NCBI GenBank assembly: GCA_964458555.1
Contig: CAYWJH010000006.1
Coordinates: forward strand, 1-64,000
Length of the DNA: 64,000 bases
Reading direction: 5' to 3'
From: SLST01 sp964458555
Lineage (GTDB): Bacteria; Spirochaetota; Spirochaetia; DSM-27196; SLST01
Part shown: in pieces, positions 32,644-41,919 of the stretch
How positions within the stretch are numbered: the first letter of the stretch is position 1
Layout of the letters: each line of letters starts with the position of its first letter
Made by a program: the position numbers and the translations under genes
The notes under the pieces: model-generated
Told to the model about the DNA's origin: nothing
Databases searched by the model: none
What the model saw: only the letters and a program-made list of their open reading frames with translations

Positions 32644-33764
32644 CGAGGGCCTCGCGGGGTCGATGCGGGGGAGCGAATCCGGTCGCGCGCGCTCTCTTCG
32701 GCGGCGCGGTGCAGGTTCGTGAGCTCGGTGAAGGTGGAAGTCTCTATGACAGGCGCCGAGCGAAGCGACGCCACGTCGGGCGAACCGGTGAGCGTCATCG
32801 TCGCGCGGAGCACCGACCGGAGGCGCTCGGCGAAGGCGAGGCCCGCCTCGAAACCGCCGTCGGCGACCGCGCGGACGAAGGGAAGCGCGAGGCCGGCGGC
32901 CTGCGCGCCGAGCGCGATCGACTTTGCTACGTCCATGCCGGTCCGCAGCCCGCCGGAGGCGAGGACGCGGCCCGGGAGGTCGCGCGTCGCGGCGAGCGCG
33001 ATCGCCGTGGGCGTGCCCCAGTCGGCGAACTCCGCGGCTACGGCTCGATCGGCCTCAGCCATGCGGTAGCCTTCCACGGTCACCCAGTTCGTGCCGCCGC
33101 TTCCAGCCACGTCGACGTAGCGGACCCCCCGATCGACGAGCTCGTGCGCCTCCGCCGCGCCGATGCCGAAGCCGGTCTCCTTCACGATGACCGGAACCGG
33201 CGAGCGGTCGCACAGCCGCGCGATGCCGTCGATCACCCCGTCGAACCGACGATCGCCTTCCGGCTGCGCGAGCTCCTGTCCCGGGTTGAGGTGGACCGCG
33301 ACGGCGTCGACCTCGAGGCGTGCTACGAGCTCGGTGAGCGCATCCAGATTGGAGTCGACGAGCTGGACTCCGCCTATGTTTGCAAAGACCGGCACGTCGG
33401 GCGCGATGCGCTTGAGCATGAAATGGTCGATGACCTCGGGCTTGCGGAAGAGGATCCGGATCGATCCCATACCCACCGGAATGCGGGCTTCCTGCGCGAT
33501 GCGGGCGAGAACCTTGTTGACTCGGTAGCCTTCGGTTGAGCCGCCGGTCATCGACGAGATGAAGACCGGCATCGAGATCGTGCGATCGAGAAAGTCGCTT
33601 CGCGTATCGATCGATCTCGCGTCCAGTTCCGGGAGCGAACGGTGGAGCAGTCGCACGTGCTCGAGCATCGTGCTCCCACCCTCGACGTCGTAGCGCGAAG
33701 CGTCCGCGCAGATGTCCAGGTGTTGCGCCTTGCGCTCGCCTATCGCGTCGTCGTTGCCGCCCAT
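32640..33764 (-). CDS. fni: Type 2 isopentenyl-diphosphate delta-isomerase (FMN)
   Basis: 374 residues from ATG 33764, overlapping the synthase stop by 25 nt. Idi-2 features: GERKAQHLDIC at the N-terminus, FISSMTGGSTEGYRVNK, GMGSIR, VDAVAVHLNPGQELAQPEGDR, VIVKETGFGI, GGTNWVTVE and ASGGLRTGMDVAKSIALGA (FMN phosphate). It interconverts IPP and DMAPP with reduced FMN. Its place in the cluster provides both C5 units from one transcript and matches the Borrelia order. Confidence 0.93.
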   Translation of the reverse strand: MGGNDDAIGERKAQHLDICADASRYDVEGGSTMLEHVRLLHRSLPELDARSIDTRSDFLDRTISMPVFISSMTGGSTEGYRVNKVLARIAQEARIPVGMGSIRILFRKPEVIDHFMLKRIAPDVPVFANIGGVQLVDSNLDALTELVARLEVDAVAVHLNPGQELAQPEGDRRFDGVIDGIARLCDRSPVPVIVKETGFGIGAAEAHELVDRGVRYVDVAGSGGTNWVTVEGYRMAEADRAVAAEFADWGTPTAIALAATRDLPGRVLASGGLRTGMDVAKSIALGAQAAGLALPFVRAVADGGFEAGLAFAERLRSVLRATMTLTGSPDVASLRSAPVIETSTFTELTNLHRAAEESARDRIRSPASTPRGPR

Positions 33765-35059
33765 TCCAGCTTCTTCTCGCCGGTCTTTACGCCGGAGAAG
33801 GAGTACTCGCGGTAGCCGTCCTCCCGGATCGACGCCAGATAGAACTGTTCGGCCGGGAGTGTCGCCTCGTTCACGAGCTCCTGCAGCTTCTCCGCGGTGT
33901 GCGGCGCGGACAGCCAACTCTCGTACTCTTCGAGCGACGCGTCCCGCTCGTTGCGGAAGACGGTGTCGAGGTCCCACTTCTCGATCACGTCGGGCGCATC
34001 CGGTGCGACGCGTCCGGAGAGGATGATCATCGTATTGCCCGAGCCGTAGGAGGCCATCATGAACGTCTTGCCGATGATATCTCTCCCAAACGTTTGGTAG
34101 CGTTCCTTGAGCAAAAAGGCGAGCGCCATGAAGGTGCTGGCCGTGTAGAGGTTGCCGACGCGCGTATTCGGTTCGAGCGACTGCTCGAAGCCGCGCTCGT
34201 TGACGAAGTCGGTCAGCTCGTCGCCGTCGAGTCCGGTGTAAGTGTTCACGAGCCGGCGAAACGCACCGAGCGCCATCAGCTTGAACGGCACGTGGAAGAC
34301 GAACATGTCGGTCGAGGCGAGCACGTCGGCCGGAGCCATGCCGCGTCGGCTGCAGTGGTCCTCGAACGCGACCTCGAGCGCCTCGTTGTAGCACTGCATC
34401 GAGTACGCGCCCTTCACCTTCGCCGTTACCGAGCCGATGGGCCGGAAGAAGTCGTCGACGTCGCGCGAGCAGAGCCCCTGCGTGTCGAGGTCGAGCTCGA
34501 TCAGTTTGGGGTCGCGCTCGACGAGCAGGCTCACCGCGCCTGCGCCCTGCGTGATCTCCGCCGTGGAGGGCGCCTCGTAGCGGGCGATGTCCGAGCTCAC
34601 GACGAGTCCGGTATCGTCCTGCGAGCTTCCGGCGAGCATGCTCGCGATGCTCATCATCGCGATTGTACCCCCGGCGCACGCGTGTTGCGTCTGGAAGGTC
34701 ATCATGGTTTCGGGAACCTCGACACCCGAGTTCTGCAGCATCCCTTCGAGGTAGGCCGCCATGGGCTTCGATTGGTCCACCGTCGTCTCGGTGCCGGTGC
34801 CGATGTACCGCAGCCGCCGGGTACTGTCCGGGTTCCGCTTGAGCAGCGAGTACGACGCCTGCGCGGCGAGCGTCGCGCTGTCCTCCCACGGCGACGGAAA
34901 CCGAATCGCTCCCTGCCCCGTCTTCTCGATCGCGCGCTTCAGTCGACGCTCGAACTTCGGGTCTTGCGCGACGCGGTGCTCGAACAGCGTGTCGAGTCCC
35001 ATGCGTGGTGCGGGAACGTATATCTCAAGATCGCTCAGCCCAACCTTCGTTTTCTCCAT
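33740..35059 (-). CDS. mvaS: Hydroxymethylglutaryl-CoA synthase
   Basis: 439 residues from ATG 35059 (GGAG 6 nt upstream); the earlier in-frame ATG at 35086 lies in the leader. Thiolase-superfamily HMGS: LSDLEIYVPAPRMGL at the start, FQTQHACAGGTIAMMS with nucleophile Cys128, DMFVFHVPFKLM containing the general-base His, and GRDIIGKTFMMASYGSGNTM. It condenses acetyl-CoA with acetoacetyl-CoA. It is the first gene of the mevalonate operon, with a probable promoter at 35101-35129. Confidence 0.93.
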   Translation of the reverse strand: MEKTKVGLSDLEIYVPAPRMGLDTLFEHRVAQDPKFERRLKRAIEKTGQGAIRFPSPWEDSATLAAQASYSLLKRNPDSTRRLRYIGTGTETTVDQSKPMAAYLEGMLQNSGVEVPETMMTFQTQHACAGGTIAMMSIASMLAGSSQDDTGLVVSSDIARYEAPSTAEITQGAGAVSLLVERDPKLIELDLDTQGLCSRDVDDFFRPIGSVTAKVKGAYSMQCYNEALEVAFEDHCSRRGMAPADVLASTDMFVFHVPFKLMALGAFRRLVNTYTGLDGDELTDFVNERGFEQSLEPNTRVGNLYTASTFMALAFLLKERYQTFGRDIIGKTFMMASYGSGNTMIILSGRVAPDAPDVIEKWDLDTVFRNERDASLEEYESWLSAPHTAEKLQELVNEATLPAEQFYLASIREDGYREYSFSGVKTGEKKLEWAATTTR

Positions 35060-35100
35060 CCTTTTCTCCGCCCCATACGTCAACAATGTTTAGTGCCTCT

Positions 35101-35129
35101 AATATAAGCGTCGGTCCGGAGACCGGCAA
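35101..35129 (-). promoter_or_regulatory. Sigma-70-like promoter of the mevalonate operon
   Basis: On the minus strand: TTGCCG (35124-35129), 17-bp spacer, TATATT (35101-35106), 41 bp before ATG 35059. The spacer contains a small inverted repeat, CGGTC-TCCG-GACCG, which could bind a regulator. It shares a 120-bp interval with the divergent mnmA. Confidence 0.55.
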
Positions 35130-35179
35130 CGTAAATCCTGCCGGTGGACTCGACCTCGTTCGTCCCATAGATTAGCGCT

Positions 35180-36283
35180 ATGCCGTCGGGCACGAACACC
35201 GTCAAGCGCCACGCGGTGCTTCTCTCGGGTGGCGTCGACAGCTCAACCGCTCTCGCCGAGCTCGTGCGTCAGGGACTCCCCCTCACCGCGTTCTACCTCA
35301 AGGTATGGCTTGAGGACGAGCTTGACTACCTCGGTGACTGCCCCTGGGAAGAGGATCTCGCCTACGCCCGCGCGGTCTGCAAGCGGTTCGACGTCGAGCT
35401 GCGGGTCGTGCCGCTGCAGCTCGAGTACTACGAGCGCGTCGTGGCCTACACGCTCGACGAGCTCCGCGCGGGTCGCACGCCCAGCCCGGACATCTTCTGT
35501 AACGAGCGCATCAAGTTCGGCGCCTTCTTCGACTACCTGCTCGGGCACGAGGTGGACGAACAGATGCCGATCGCGACCGGCCACTACGCGCGGATTTTCG
35601 ACCGGGGCGACCACGTCGAGCTCGCGCGCTCCCCTGATCCGGTCAAGGACCAGACGTACTTCCTCTCGCATCTGCACCAGGAGCAGTTGCGCCGCATCGT
35701 GTTCCCCATCGGTTCGCTCGAGAAGGACGAGGTCCGTCGTCGCGCCCACGAGCTCGACCTGCCCAACAAGGCTCGCCGCGACAGCCAGGGCATCTGCTTC
35801 CTCGGGCGGATTCGCTATCCCGAGTTCATCCGTCACTACCTTGGCGAACGGCCGGGCGACATCGTCGAGCTGGAAACCGGCGCGGTGCTCGGGCCGCACC
35901 GCGGGTACTGGTTCTATACGATCGGACAGCGAACGGGGCTCGGTCTCTCCGGGGGGCCGTGGTACGTCGTCGGCAAGGACTCGCCGGCGAACGTCGTGTA
36001 CGTCTCGCACTCGCGCGACGCCGACGACCGCGCACGCCGATCGTTTGCGGTGACCGAGCTCTCGTGGACGTGGCGGCCGCCGGAGCTGGATCGGCTGCTC
36101 GTGAAGATCCGCCACGGCCCGGATCTGATCGACGCCACCGTCCGATGGGTCGGCGAGCAGCGAATCGAGGTTACGATGGATCGCGGCGACCGTGGGGTCG
36201 CGCCGGGCCAGTTCGCGGTCTTCTACGACGGAGAGGTCTGTCTCGGGTGCGGCAAGATCGCCGACGACGAGCTTCCCGAGTAG
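35180..36283 (+). CDS. mnmA: tRNA-specific 2-thiouridylase MnmA
   Basis: 367 residues. The PP-loop SGGVDSS lies at 16-22; catalytic Cys107 (DIFCNERIKFG) and Cys206 (SQGICFLG) form the persulfide/disulfide pair; ATGHYAR, KDQTYFLSHL and YTIGQRTGLGL complete the signature. It thiolates U34 of tRNAs for Lys, Glu and Gln. The insert VWLEDELDYLGDCPWEEDL near 42-60 is typical of the group that includes plastid and some spirochaete enzymes. It is divergent from the mevalonate operon; the response regulator gene starts 16 bp after it. Confidence 0.92.
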   Translation: MPSGTNTVKRHAVLLSGGVDSSTALAELVRQGLPLTAFYLKVWLEDELDYLGDCPWEEDLAYARAVCKRFDVELRVVPLQLEYYERVVAYTLDELRAGRTPSPDIFCNERIKFGAFFDYLLGHEVDEQMPIATGHYARIFDRGDHVELARSPDPVKDQTYFLSHLHQEQLRRIVFPIGSLEKDEVRRRAHELDLPNKARRDSQGICFLGRIRYPEFIRHYLGERPGDIVELETGAVLGPHRGYWFYTIGQRTGLGLSGGPWYVVGKDSPANVVYVSHSRDADDRARRSFAVTELSWTWRPPELDRLLVKIRHGPDLIDATVRWVGEQRIEVTMDRGDRGVAPGQFAVFYDGEVCLGCGKIADDELPE

Positions 36284-36298
36284 CCGACAGGAGGGCAG

Positions 36299-36982
36299 AT
36301 GCGCATCATCGTTCTGGAAGATGACCCGAAGATTGGACAGTTCGTGGCGCGCGGATTGCGCGAGGCCGGGTTCGCGGTGGACCTCGTCGAACAGGCCGAG
36401 GAGGCGATTCCGCGCCTGTACGACGACGCCTACGACGCGGCGGTCGTGGACGTGATGCTTCCCGGGATGGACGGGCTCTCGATGATCGAGACCCTGCGCG
36501 ACCGCGGCGTTACCACTCCCATGCTCGTGCTCAGCGCCAAGCGCTCGGTGGAGGACCGCGTGAAGGGCTTCACCAGCGGCGGAGACGACTACCTGACGAA
36601 GCCCTTTTCGTTTTCGGAGCTGCTGGTTCGCATCCAGGCGCTCATCCGCCGTTCGAGCCAGAGCAGCGCGCCGACCCGGCTCAGCGTAGGGGACCTCGAA
36701 GTCGACCTGCTCAGTCGGGACGTCCGCCGGGGGGAAGTCGAGATCGACCTTCAGCCCCGGGAGTTCTCCTTGCTCGAGTACCTGATGCGCAACGCAGGTC
36801 GCGTACTCTCCAAGACGATGATCATGGAACACGTCTGGGACTACGACTTCGACCCGCAGACGAACGTCGTCGACGTCCTCGTCTCGCGGCTGCGCAGCAA
36901 GATCGATCGCGATTTTGACGAGAAGCTCATCCACACCGTGCGGGGGGTCGGGTATGTCCTCAAGTCACCGCAGGGGGAGTGA
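36299..36982 (+). CDS. OmpR/PhoB-family response regulator
   Basis: 227 residues, with an AGGAGGG ribosome binding site just before ATG. The receiver has Glu/Asp at 7-9 (LEDD), phosphoacceptor Asp51 (VVDVMLPGMDGL), Ser in LSAKRS and Lys in YLTKPF. The C-terminal winged helix follows (LQPREFSLLEYLMRN, NVVDVLVSRLRSKID, VRGVGYVL). It pairs with the histidine kinase whose start lies inside its 3' end. Location next to an HtrA-type protease suggests an envelope-stress circuit, by analogy with CpxR or similar systems. Confidence 0.95.
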   Translation: MRIIVLEDDPKIGQFVARGLREAGFAVDLVEQAEEAIPRLYDDAYDAAVVDVMLPGMDGLSMIETLRDRGVTTPMLVLSAKRSVEDRVKGFTSGGDDYLTKPFSFSELLVRIQALIRRSSQSSAPTRLSVGDLEVDLLSRDVRRGEVEIDLQPREFSLLEYLMRNAGRVLSKTMIMEHVWDYDFDPQTNVVDVLVSRLRSKIDRDFDEKLIHTVRGVGYVLKSPQGE

Positions 36983-38444
36983 TCTGCGTCGAATCGGCCA
37001 ATTCGTACGTCGAGTCGACGTCCGGCTGACGCTCTGGTTCTCCGCGATCGTCCTGCTCGCCGCGCTCCTGCTCTTCGGGTTCACCTTCTTCAGCCTGTAC
37101 CGGACGCTCCGGGACGGGGATCGTCAGGAGCTGCAGGGGCGAGCGCTCGGCTACGTGGTGCGATACCGAACCGCCGTGACCGAGAGCGCCGGAATCAACC
37201 TCCTCGTCAACCAGCTCAGCAACGACATCCTCACCCCGGCGGGCACCCCGTTTTTTGCCCGGATCGCGACGAGCGACAACGCCCAGGTCTTCCTGGGTGT
37301 TCCGCTGCGCGACTGGCAGGAAATCGACCTCAGCTCGCTGACGTCCGGAGACGACCCCCACGCCGAAGGCTTCCTCACGATCGACGCGCACAGGTTCGGC
37401 TACCAGCTCGAGGTGCTCGGCGTCCGCCTCTCCGAACGCTACGTCCTCCAGATAGGCAGCGACACGCGGGATCGGGTCACCGTCCTGCGCGCCTTCCAGA
37501 GGGGCTTTCTCCTCACCTTCGTGATCATGCTCGGCGTGAGCCTGGCAGGCGGGCTTTTCTTCGCCTCGCGCTCGCTGCGTCCCATCCGAGCGCTCAACGC
37601 GACCGTCCGGTCGATCATCGCGACAGGCGACCTGGACCGACGCATCCCCGCGCGGAACTCCGACGACGAGCTCGACGAGATGATCCGATCGACGAACTCG
37701 ATGCTCGATCGCATCCAGGGGCTCGTCGCCGGGCTCCGCGACTCGCTCGACGCGGTGGCGCACGACCTGCGCACGCCGCTGACCCGGCTGCGCAGCACCG
37801 CCGAGCGTGCGCTGAGCGGAGGGGATGGGCGGGCCGACGGTGCGGTCTACCGCGAGGCGCTCAGCGACGCGATGGAGGAGTCCGAGCGAATCCTGGGCAT
37901 GATGAACGCGATGATGGATATCTCGGAAGCCGAGAGCGGAGCGATGCGGCTGCGCCGCCAGGCGGTGGACCTTCGCCGTCTGGCGCAGGAGGCCGCCGAG
38001 GTGTACGGCATGGTCGCCGAAGACGCCGGGATGGCCGTGGAGGTGGGGATCGACGAGCCGTTGCCCGTGCACGCGGATCCGGCGCGGATGCGCCAGGTGA
38101 TTGGCAACCTCTACGACAACGCGATCAAGTACGGCGACGAGGGGACGACGATTACCGTCACCGGCGGGCCGCTCGAGGGTCGGGCCGGTCGCGTCTACGT
38201 GTCGGTGCACAACGAAGGCCCATCGATACCCCCCGAGGAGCTGGACCGCATCTGGAATCGGCTCTACCGCGGCGCGGGCGCCGGCGACCGCCGCGACGGC
38301 ATGGGGCTCGGGCTCGCGCTCGTGCGCGCGATCGTCACCGCCCACGGCGGGTCGGTCGACGTGCAGAGCGCGGTAGGCCGGGGAACGCGGTTCACGATCG
38401 AGCTCCCGGCAGAGCCTACCGCTTTGAACATTACAGAGATGTAA
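36954..38444 (+). CDS. Membrane histidine kinase of the adjacent two-component system
   Basis: 496 residues from ATG 36954, overlapping the regulator by 29 nt. TM1 (LTLWFSAIVLLAALLLFGFTFFSL) is followed by a periplasmic region of about 140 residues and TM2 (LLTFVIMLGVSLAGGLFFAS). A HAMP linker follows, then HisKA with His270 in DAVAHDLRTPLTRLR, and a HATPase with NLYDNAIKYG and GMGLGLALVRAI. It senses an extracytoplasmic signal and phosphorylates the OmpR-type partner. The periplasmic domain has no recognised ligand fold. Confidence 0.93.
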   Translation: MSSSHRRGSDLRRIGQFVRRVDVRLTLWFSAIVLLAALLLFGFTFFSLYRTLRDGDRQELQGRALGYVVRYRTAVTESAGINLLVNQLSNDILTPAGTPFFARIATSDNAQVFLGVPLRDWQEIDLSSLTSGDDPHAEGFLTIDAHRFGYQLEVLGVRLSERYVLQIGSDTRDRVTVLRAFQRGFLLTFVIMLGVSLAGGLFFASRSLRPIRALNATVRSIIATGDLDRRIPARNSDDELDEMIRSTNSMLDRIQGLVAGLRDSLDAVAHDLRTPLTRLRSTAERALSGGDGRADGAVYREALSDAMEESERILGMMNAMMDISEAESGAMRLRRQAVDLRRLAQEAAEVYGMVAEDAGMAVEVGIDEPLPVHADPARMRQVIGNLYDNAIKYGDEGTTITVTGGPLEGRAGRVYVSVHNEGPSIPPEELDRIWNRLYRGAGAGDRRDGMGLGLALVRAIVTAHGGSVDVQSAVGRGTRFTIELPAEPTALNITEM

Positions 38445-38505
38445 TCTTCTGGAAAGGTTCCCGCAATCATACCCCGCTATCCTCCTCAGTGTGGAAAGCA
38501 TGGTG

Positions 38506-40017
38506 ATGCAGAACCGACTGCGCGACTCCATACGAGCGATCCTCACCGGCCTTGCGGTGGTCGTTCTGGCCGGCTTCTCGGCGGAGGTATTCCTTCCGAG
38601 CGCCGAAGCTCAGAGCACCGAATCTGCGACAGGATCCGAGCAGGGGTCTCTGACCCGCGAAGGATCGCTGTCCCTCGAAACCCCCACGAGCGACGAGGTG
38701 CTCTGGGCGTACCAGAACGCCTTCCGCAGGGCCGCTCACGAAGCGCTCCCGGTTGTCGTCAAGATCGACGTGGTCGACGTCGTGACGCAACGGGTGCCGT
38801 CGCTCCAGAATCCGTTCAGCTTCTTCTTCGGTGACCGCGACGAGCCCGAGGTCGAAGAGCGCCAGTTCCGGCGGCCGGGCCTCGGATCGGGCGTGATCGT
38901 CCGTCGCACGGCGGAGAAGGTCTACGTGCTCACCAACGACCACGTCGTAGGCGACGCGGATGAGATCACGGTGAGCCTGCACGACGGACGATCGTTCGAG
39001 GCTTCGGTCGTGGGCACCGACGACCGGCGCGACCTCGCGCTCATCGTTTTCGAGACGACGAGCGACGTGCCGGTAGCTCGCCTCGGCGATAGCGATTCGC
39101 TCGCCGTAGGCGACTGGGTCTTCGCGGTTGGCAATCCGCTCGGCTTCGAGTCGACGGTGACGTCCGGCATCATCAGCGCGCTCGGCCGCAGACCCGGGGC
39201 GGGAAGCAGGATCGCAGACCTGACCGACTTCATCCAGACCGACGCGGCGATCAACCAGGGTAACTCCGGCGGCGCGCTCGTGAACCTCGCCGGGGATGTG
39301 GTGGGCATTAACACGTGGATCGCGAGCCAGTCGGGCGGGAGCATCGGCCTGGGTTTCGCGATCCCGATCAACAACGCGAAGCGCGCGGTCGACGAATGGA
39401 TTTCGACCGGGACGTTCGAGAACGGATGGATCGGCATCGGGTACGGTGGGTCGCTGACGCGCGAGGTCGCCGAGAGCCTGGGCGTAGGCGATCGCGACGG
39501 CGCGCTCGTGGGAAGCATCTACGAAGACTCGCCGGCGAGCCGTGCGGAGGTGCGACCGGGCGACATCGTACGCGAGATCGACGGACGGCGCATCGGCAAC
39601 TGGCAGGACCTCGTGTCGATCGTCGGGAACGTCCCGCCGGGAGAGACCGCGATGCTGCGCATCTGGCGCGACGGGCGAACGGTAACGACCAACTTGCGAG
39701 TCGCGGCTCGGGTCGACGAGGAGATCGCGAGGACCGACTTCTGGCCCGGCGTGATCGTGATGCCGCTTTCGAGCGAGATGCGCGGGAGTCTCGGACTGCG
39801 GAACGAGCCGGGTTCGATCGTGGTCGCTGAGGTCCTCGCATCCGGTCCCGCCGCGGAGGCCGGGCTTCGCCGGGGGGACATCATCCGGCGGATCAACGAT
39901 GAAGAGGTGGAGGATCTCGCGTCGTTCTACCGAGCGGTGAACGGCCGAGCCGGTGACGAACTCGTGTTCCGCGTTTCGAGGCAGGGACGCGAGTTCGTCA
40001 TCGGAATCGTCCGATGA
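38506..40017 (+). CDS. HtrA/DegP-type periplasmic serine protease with two PDZ domains
   Basis: 503 residues from ATG 38506, the start with a suitably spaced GGAAAG (7 nt); GTG 38491 and ATG 38500 are also in frame but lack one. A signal or anchor segment at about residues 11-30 is followed by a trypsin-like domain with triad His146 (LTNDHVVGD), Asp176 (RRDLALI) and Ser254 (NQGNSGGAL). PDZ1 lies at about 295-385 and PDZ2 at about 405-500. It degrades or refolds damaged envelope proteins. It lies 62 bp downstream of a two-component system that may control it, and a strong terminator follows. Confidence 0.94.
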   Translation: MQNRLRDSIRAILTGLAVVVLAGFSAEVFLPSAEAQSTESATGSEQGSLTREGSLSLETPTSDEVLWAYQNAFRRAAHEALPVVVKIDVVDVVTQRVPSLQNPFSFFFGDRDEPEVEERQFRRPGLGSGVIVRRTAEKVYVLTNDHVVGDADEITVSLHDGRSFEASVVGTDDRRDLALIVFETTSDVPVARLGDSDSLAVGDWVFAVGNPLGFESTVTSGIISALGRRPGAGSRIADLTDFIQTDAAINQGNSGGALVNLAGDVVGINTWIASQSGGSIGLGFAIPINNAKRAVDEWISTGTFENGWIGIGYGGSLTREVAESLGVGDRDGALVGSIYEDSPASRAEVRPGDIVREIDGRRIGNWQDLVSIVGNVPPGETAMLRIWRDGRTVTTNLRVAARVDEEIARTDFWPGVIVMPLSSEMRGSLGLRNEPGSIVVAEVLASGPAAEAGLRRGDIIRRINDEEVEDLASFYRAVNGRAGDELVFRVSRQGREFVIGIVR

Positions 40018-40038
40018 CAGAATACTCCTCTCCTTCTT

Positions 40039-40080
40039 GGGCAGTCCCTGTGTCGTTGACCAGGGGCTGCCCCCTTTTTT
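40039..40080 (+). terminator. Intrinsic terminator after the HtrA-type gene
   Basis: GGGCAGTCCCTG (40039-40050) pairs with CAGGGGCTGCCC (40061-40072) in a 12-bp stem with one G-T pair and a 10-nt loop, followed after two C residues by TTTTTT (40075-40080). It lies 22 bp after the protease stop. Confidence 0.88.
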
Positions 40081-40093
40081 ATGCTACAGTGCG

Positions 40094-41161
40094 ATGACGA
40101 GCGGACTCCGCACCATCCCCAGTGTACCCACTTCGAGTCCCGACCGCGCGGCACGACCCGCGGCGGAGAGCGCACGCGTGCCCACGCCGGCGGTCAGCAT
40201 CGCCCCGATGATGGAGAAGACCGATCGGCACTACCGCTACTTCATGCGGCAGATCACGAGGCACACGCTGCTGTACACGGAGATGATCACCACCGGAGCG
40301 ATCCTCCACGGCGATCGTGACCATCTGCTCGGCTTCGACGAGCTCGAGCACCCGCTTTCGCTTCAGCTCGGTGGCGACGATCCGGACGAGCTCTACCGCT
40401 CGGTGCGTATCGCGGAGGAGTACGGCTACGACGAGTACAACCTGAACGTCGGTTGCCCGAGCGACCGCGTGCAGAACGCGAACTTCGGCGCCTGCCTCAT
40501 GGCGCGCCCCGATCACGTCCGCGAGCTCATCAAAGCGATGCGCTCGGCGACGCGTCGGCCGGTGACGGTCAAACACCGTATCGGCATAGACGGGCGAGAG
40601 AGCTACGAGGAAATGCGCGAGTTCGTGGAGACCGTCGAGGAGGCGGAGCCCGCCCGGTTCACGGTACACGCGCGGATCGCCATTCTCGCCGGCCTCTCAC
40701 CCAAGGAGAACCGCAGCGTTCCCCCGCTTCGCTACGAGGACATCTACCGGCTGAAGCGCGAGCTGCCCCATCTGCAGATCGAGATCAACGGTCACGTGGG
40801 CTCGCTCGAAGAGATCGCCGGACACCTCGAACACGTGGACGGCGTGATGGTCGGCCGTGCGGCGTACGACCAACCATGGCTCTTCGCCGACGTTGACGAG
40901 CGCTTCTTCGGCGCCGAGCGGTGCGAGCGGCCGACGCGTCGACGCGTCGTGGACGGGATGACGCCCTACCTCGACCGTTGGTGCGCCGCCGGCTGGCCGG
41001 CGAGGAACGTGCTGCGGCACATGCTCGGGCTCTTCGCCTTCTGCCCCGGCACGCGCCGGTACAAGCAGGCGCTGAGCGGTCCGTTGCCGTCGTCGAACGA
41101 CGGCGCCGCGATACTGCGCGACGCGGTCTCGCGCATCCGGCCCGAGGTGCTCGACGCGTGA
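40094..41161 (+). CDS. dusA: tRNA-dihydrouridine synthase A
   Basis: 355 residues from ATG 40094. The first 35 residues are variable (an ATG-rich start region), then the Dus fold begins: VSIAPMMEKTDRHYRYFMRQ, YTEMITTGAI, LQLGGDDP, YNLNVGCPSDRVQNANFGACLM with the catalytic Cys, VTVKHRIGID, FTVHARIAILAGLSPKENR, EINGHV and MVGRAAYDQPW. These are DusA-type rather than DusB/C motifs. The FMN enzyme reduces uridines 20/20a in tRNA. The stop overlaps the GTG of the methyltransferase. Confidence 0.94.
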   Translation: MTSGLRTIPSVPTSSPDRAARPAAESARVPTPAVSIAPMMEKTDRHYRYFMRQITRHTLLYTEMITTGAILHGDRDHLLGFDELEHPLSLQLGGDDPDELYRSVRIAEEYGYDEYNLNVGCPSDRVQNANFGACLMARPDHVRELIKAMRSATRRPVTVKHRIGIDGRESYEEMREFVETVEEAEPARFTVHARIAILAGLSPKENRSVPPLRYEDIYRLKRELPHLQIEINGHVGSLEEIAGHLEHVDGVMVGRAAYDQPWLFADVDERFFGAERCERPTRRRVVDGMTPYLDRWCAAGWPARNVLRHMLGLFAFCPGTRRYKQALSGPLPSSNDGAAILRDAVSRIRPEVLDA

Positions 41162-41919
41162 GCGAGCCTGCAAGCGCAGTGTGCCTGAAGCGCGTGCTCG
41201 GCGGGCTGTACGTAGGAGACGTGCTCGACGCGGGCTGCGGGTCCGGGGGCTTCACGAGAACGCTCGCCGACATGCTCGGCGGCGCGCGCTCGATCATCGG
41301 CATCGATCCCGACAAGGACAGCGTTGACGAGGCGCGTCGTCTCACCGACGACCACCGTGTGCGCTACCGCGTGCTCGCCGCCGGCGACGCCCCATTCGGC
41401 GACGACCGGTTCGATCTCGTCGCCATCTCGAACACGCTTCATCACCTCGACGACCCGGCGGCGGTACTCGCCGACCTGCGCCGCGTCACCCGGCCGGGCG
41501 GGTACCTCGTCGTGCAGGAGCTCGTCTGCGACGGGCTCTCTCCCGCCGAGCGCAACGGCCGTGATGTCCATCACTTCAAGGCGCGGATCGACCGGCTGCG
41601 CGGGCGCTCGCACCAGCCGACCCTCGCGCGTGGCGAGGTGCGCGAGCTCGTCGCGTCCTCCGGGGTGCTCGTCGAGGAGGAGTGCGAGATCGCCGATCCT
41701 GCCGGGGACGCCGGTGGCGAAACCGACGATCGCGAGCGCGTCGACGAGGCGATCGCCTTCCTCGGCGAGTACCTGCCCTTCGCCGAGGGCCTTGCCGACT
41801 ACGACGAGCTGGCGCGCGAGGCGCGGCGGCTGACCTCAGAGCTCAGCGGGTACGGCATCGTGACCCCGCCGCGTCTGCTCATTCGGGCTCGCTACCCTCG
41901 GGCCGCCCACCGCGGCTGA
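41158..41919 (+). CDS. Class I SAM-dependent methyltransferase
   Basis: 253 residues from GTG 41158 (GTGA overlap with dusA). SAM-binding motif I is VLDAGCGSGGFTRTL, followed by IIGIDPDKDSVDEARR, FDLVAISNTLHHLDDPAAVLADLRRV and GGYLVVQELV, the methyltransferase_11 pattern. The substrate is unknown; coupling to dusA suggests an RNA or tRNA target but metabolite methylation is equally possible. The final 41 bases overlap the convergent membrane-protein gene. Confidence 0.87.
   Translation: MSEPASAVCLKRVLGGLYVGDVLDAGCGSGGFTRTLADMLGGARSIIGIDPDKDSVDEARRLTDDHRVRYRVLAAGDAPFGDDRFDLVAISNTLHHLDDPAAVLADLRRVTRPGGYLVVQELVCDGLSPAERNGRDVHHFKARIDRLRGRSHQPTLARGEVRELVASSGVLVEEECEIADPAGDAGGETDDRERVDEAIAFLGEYLPFAEGLADYDELAREARRLTSELSGYGIVTPPRLLIRARYPRAAHRG

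Noticed and set aside
35060..35179. Riboswitch or RNA gene between mvaS and mnmA
   Set aside because: Only a small spacer dyad was seen; there is no extended secondary structure or known aptamer motif.
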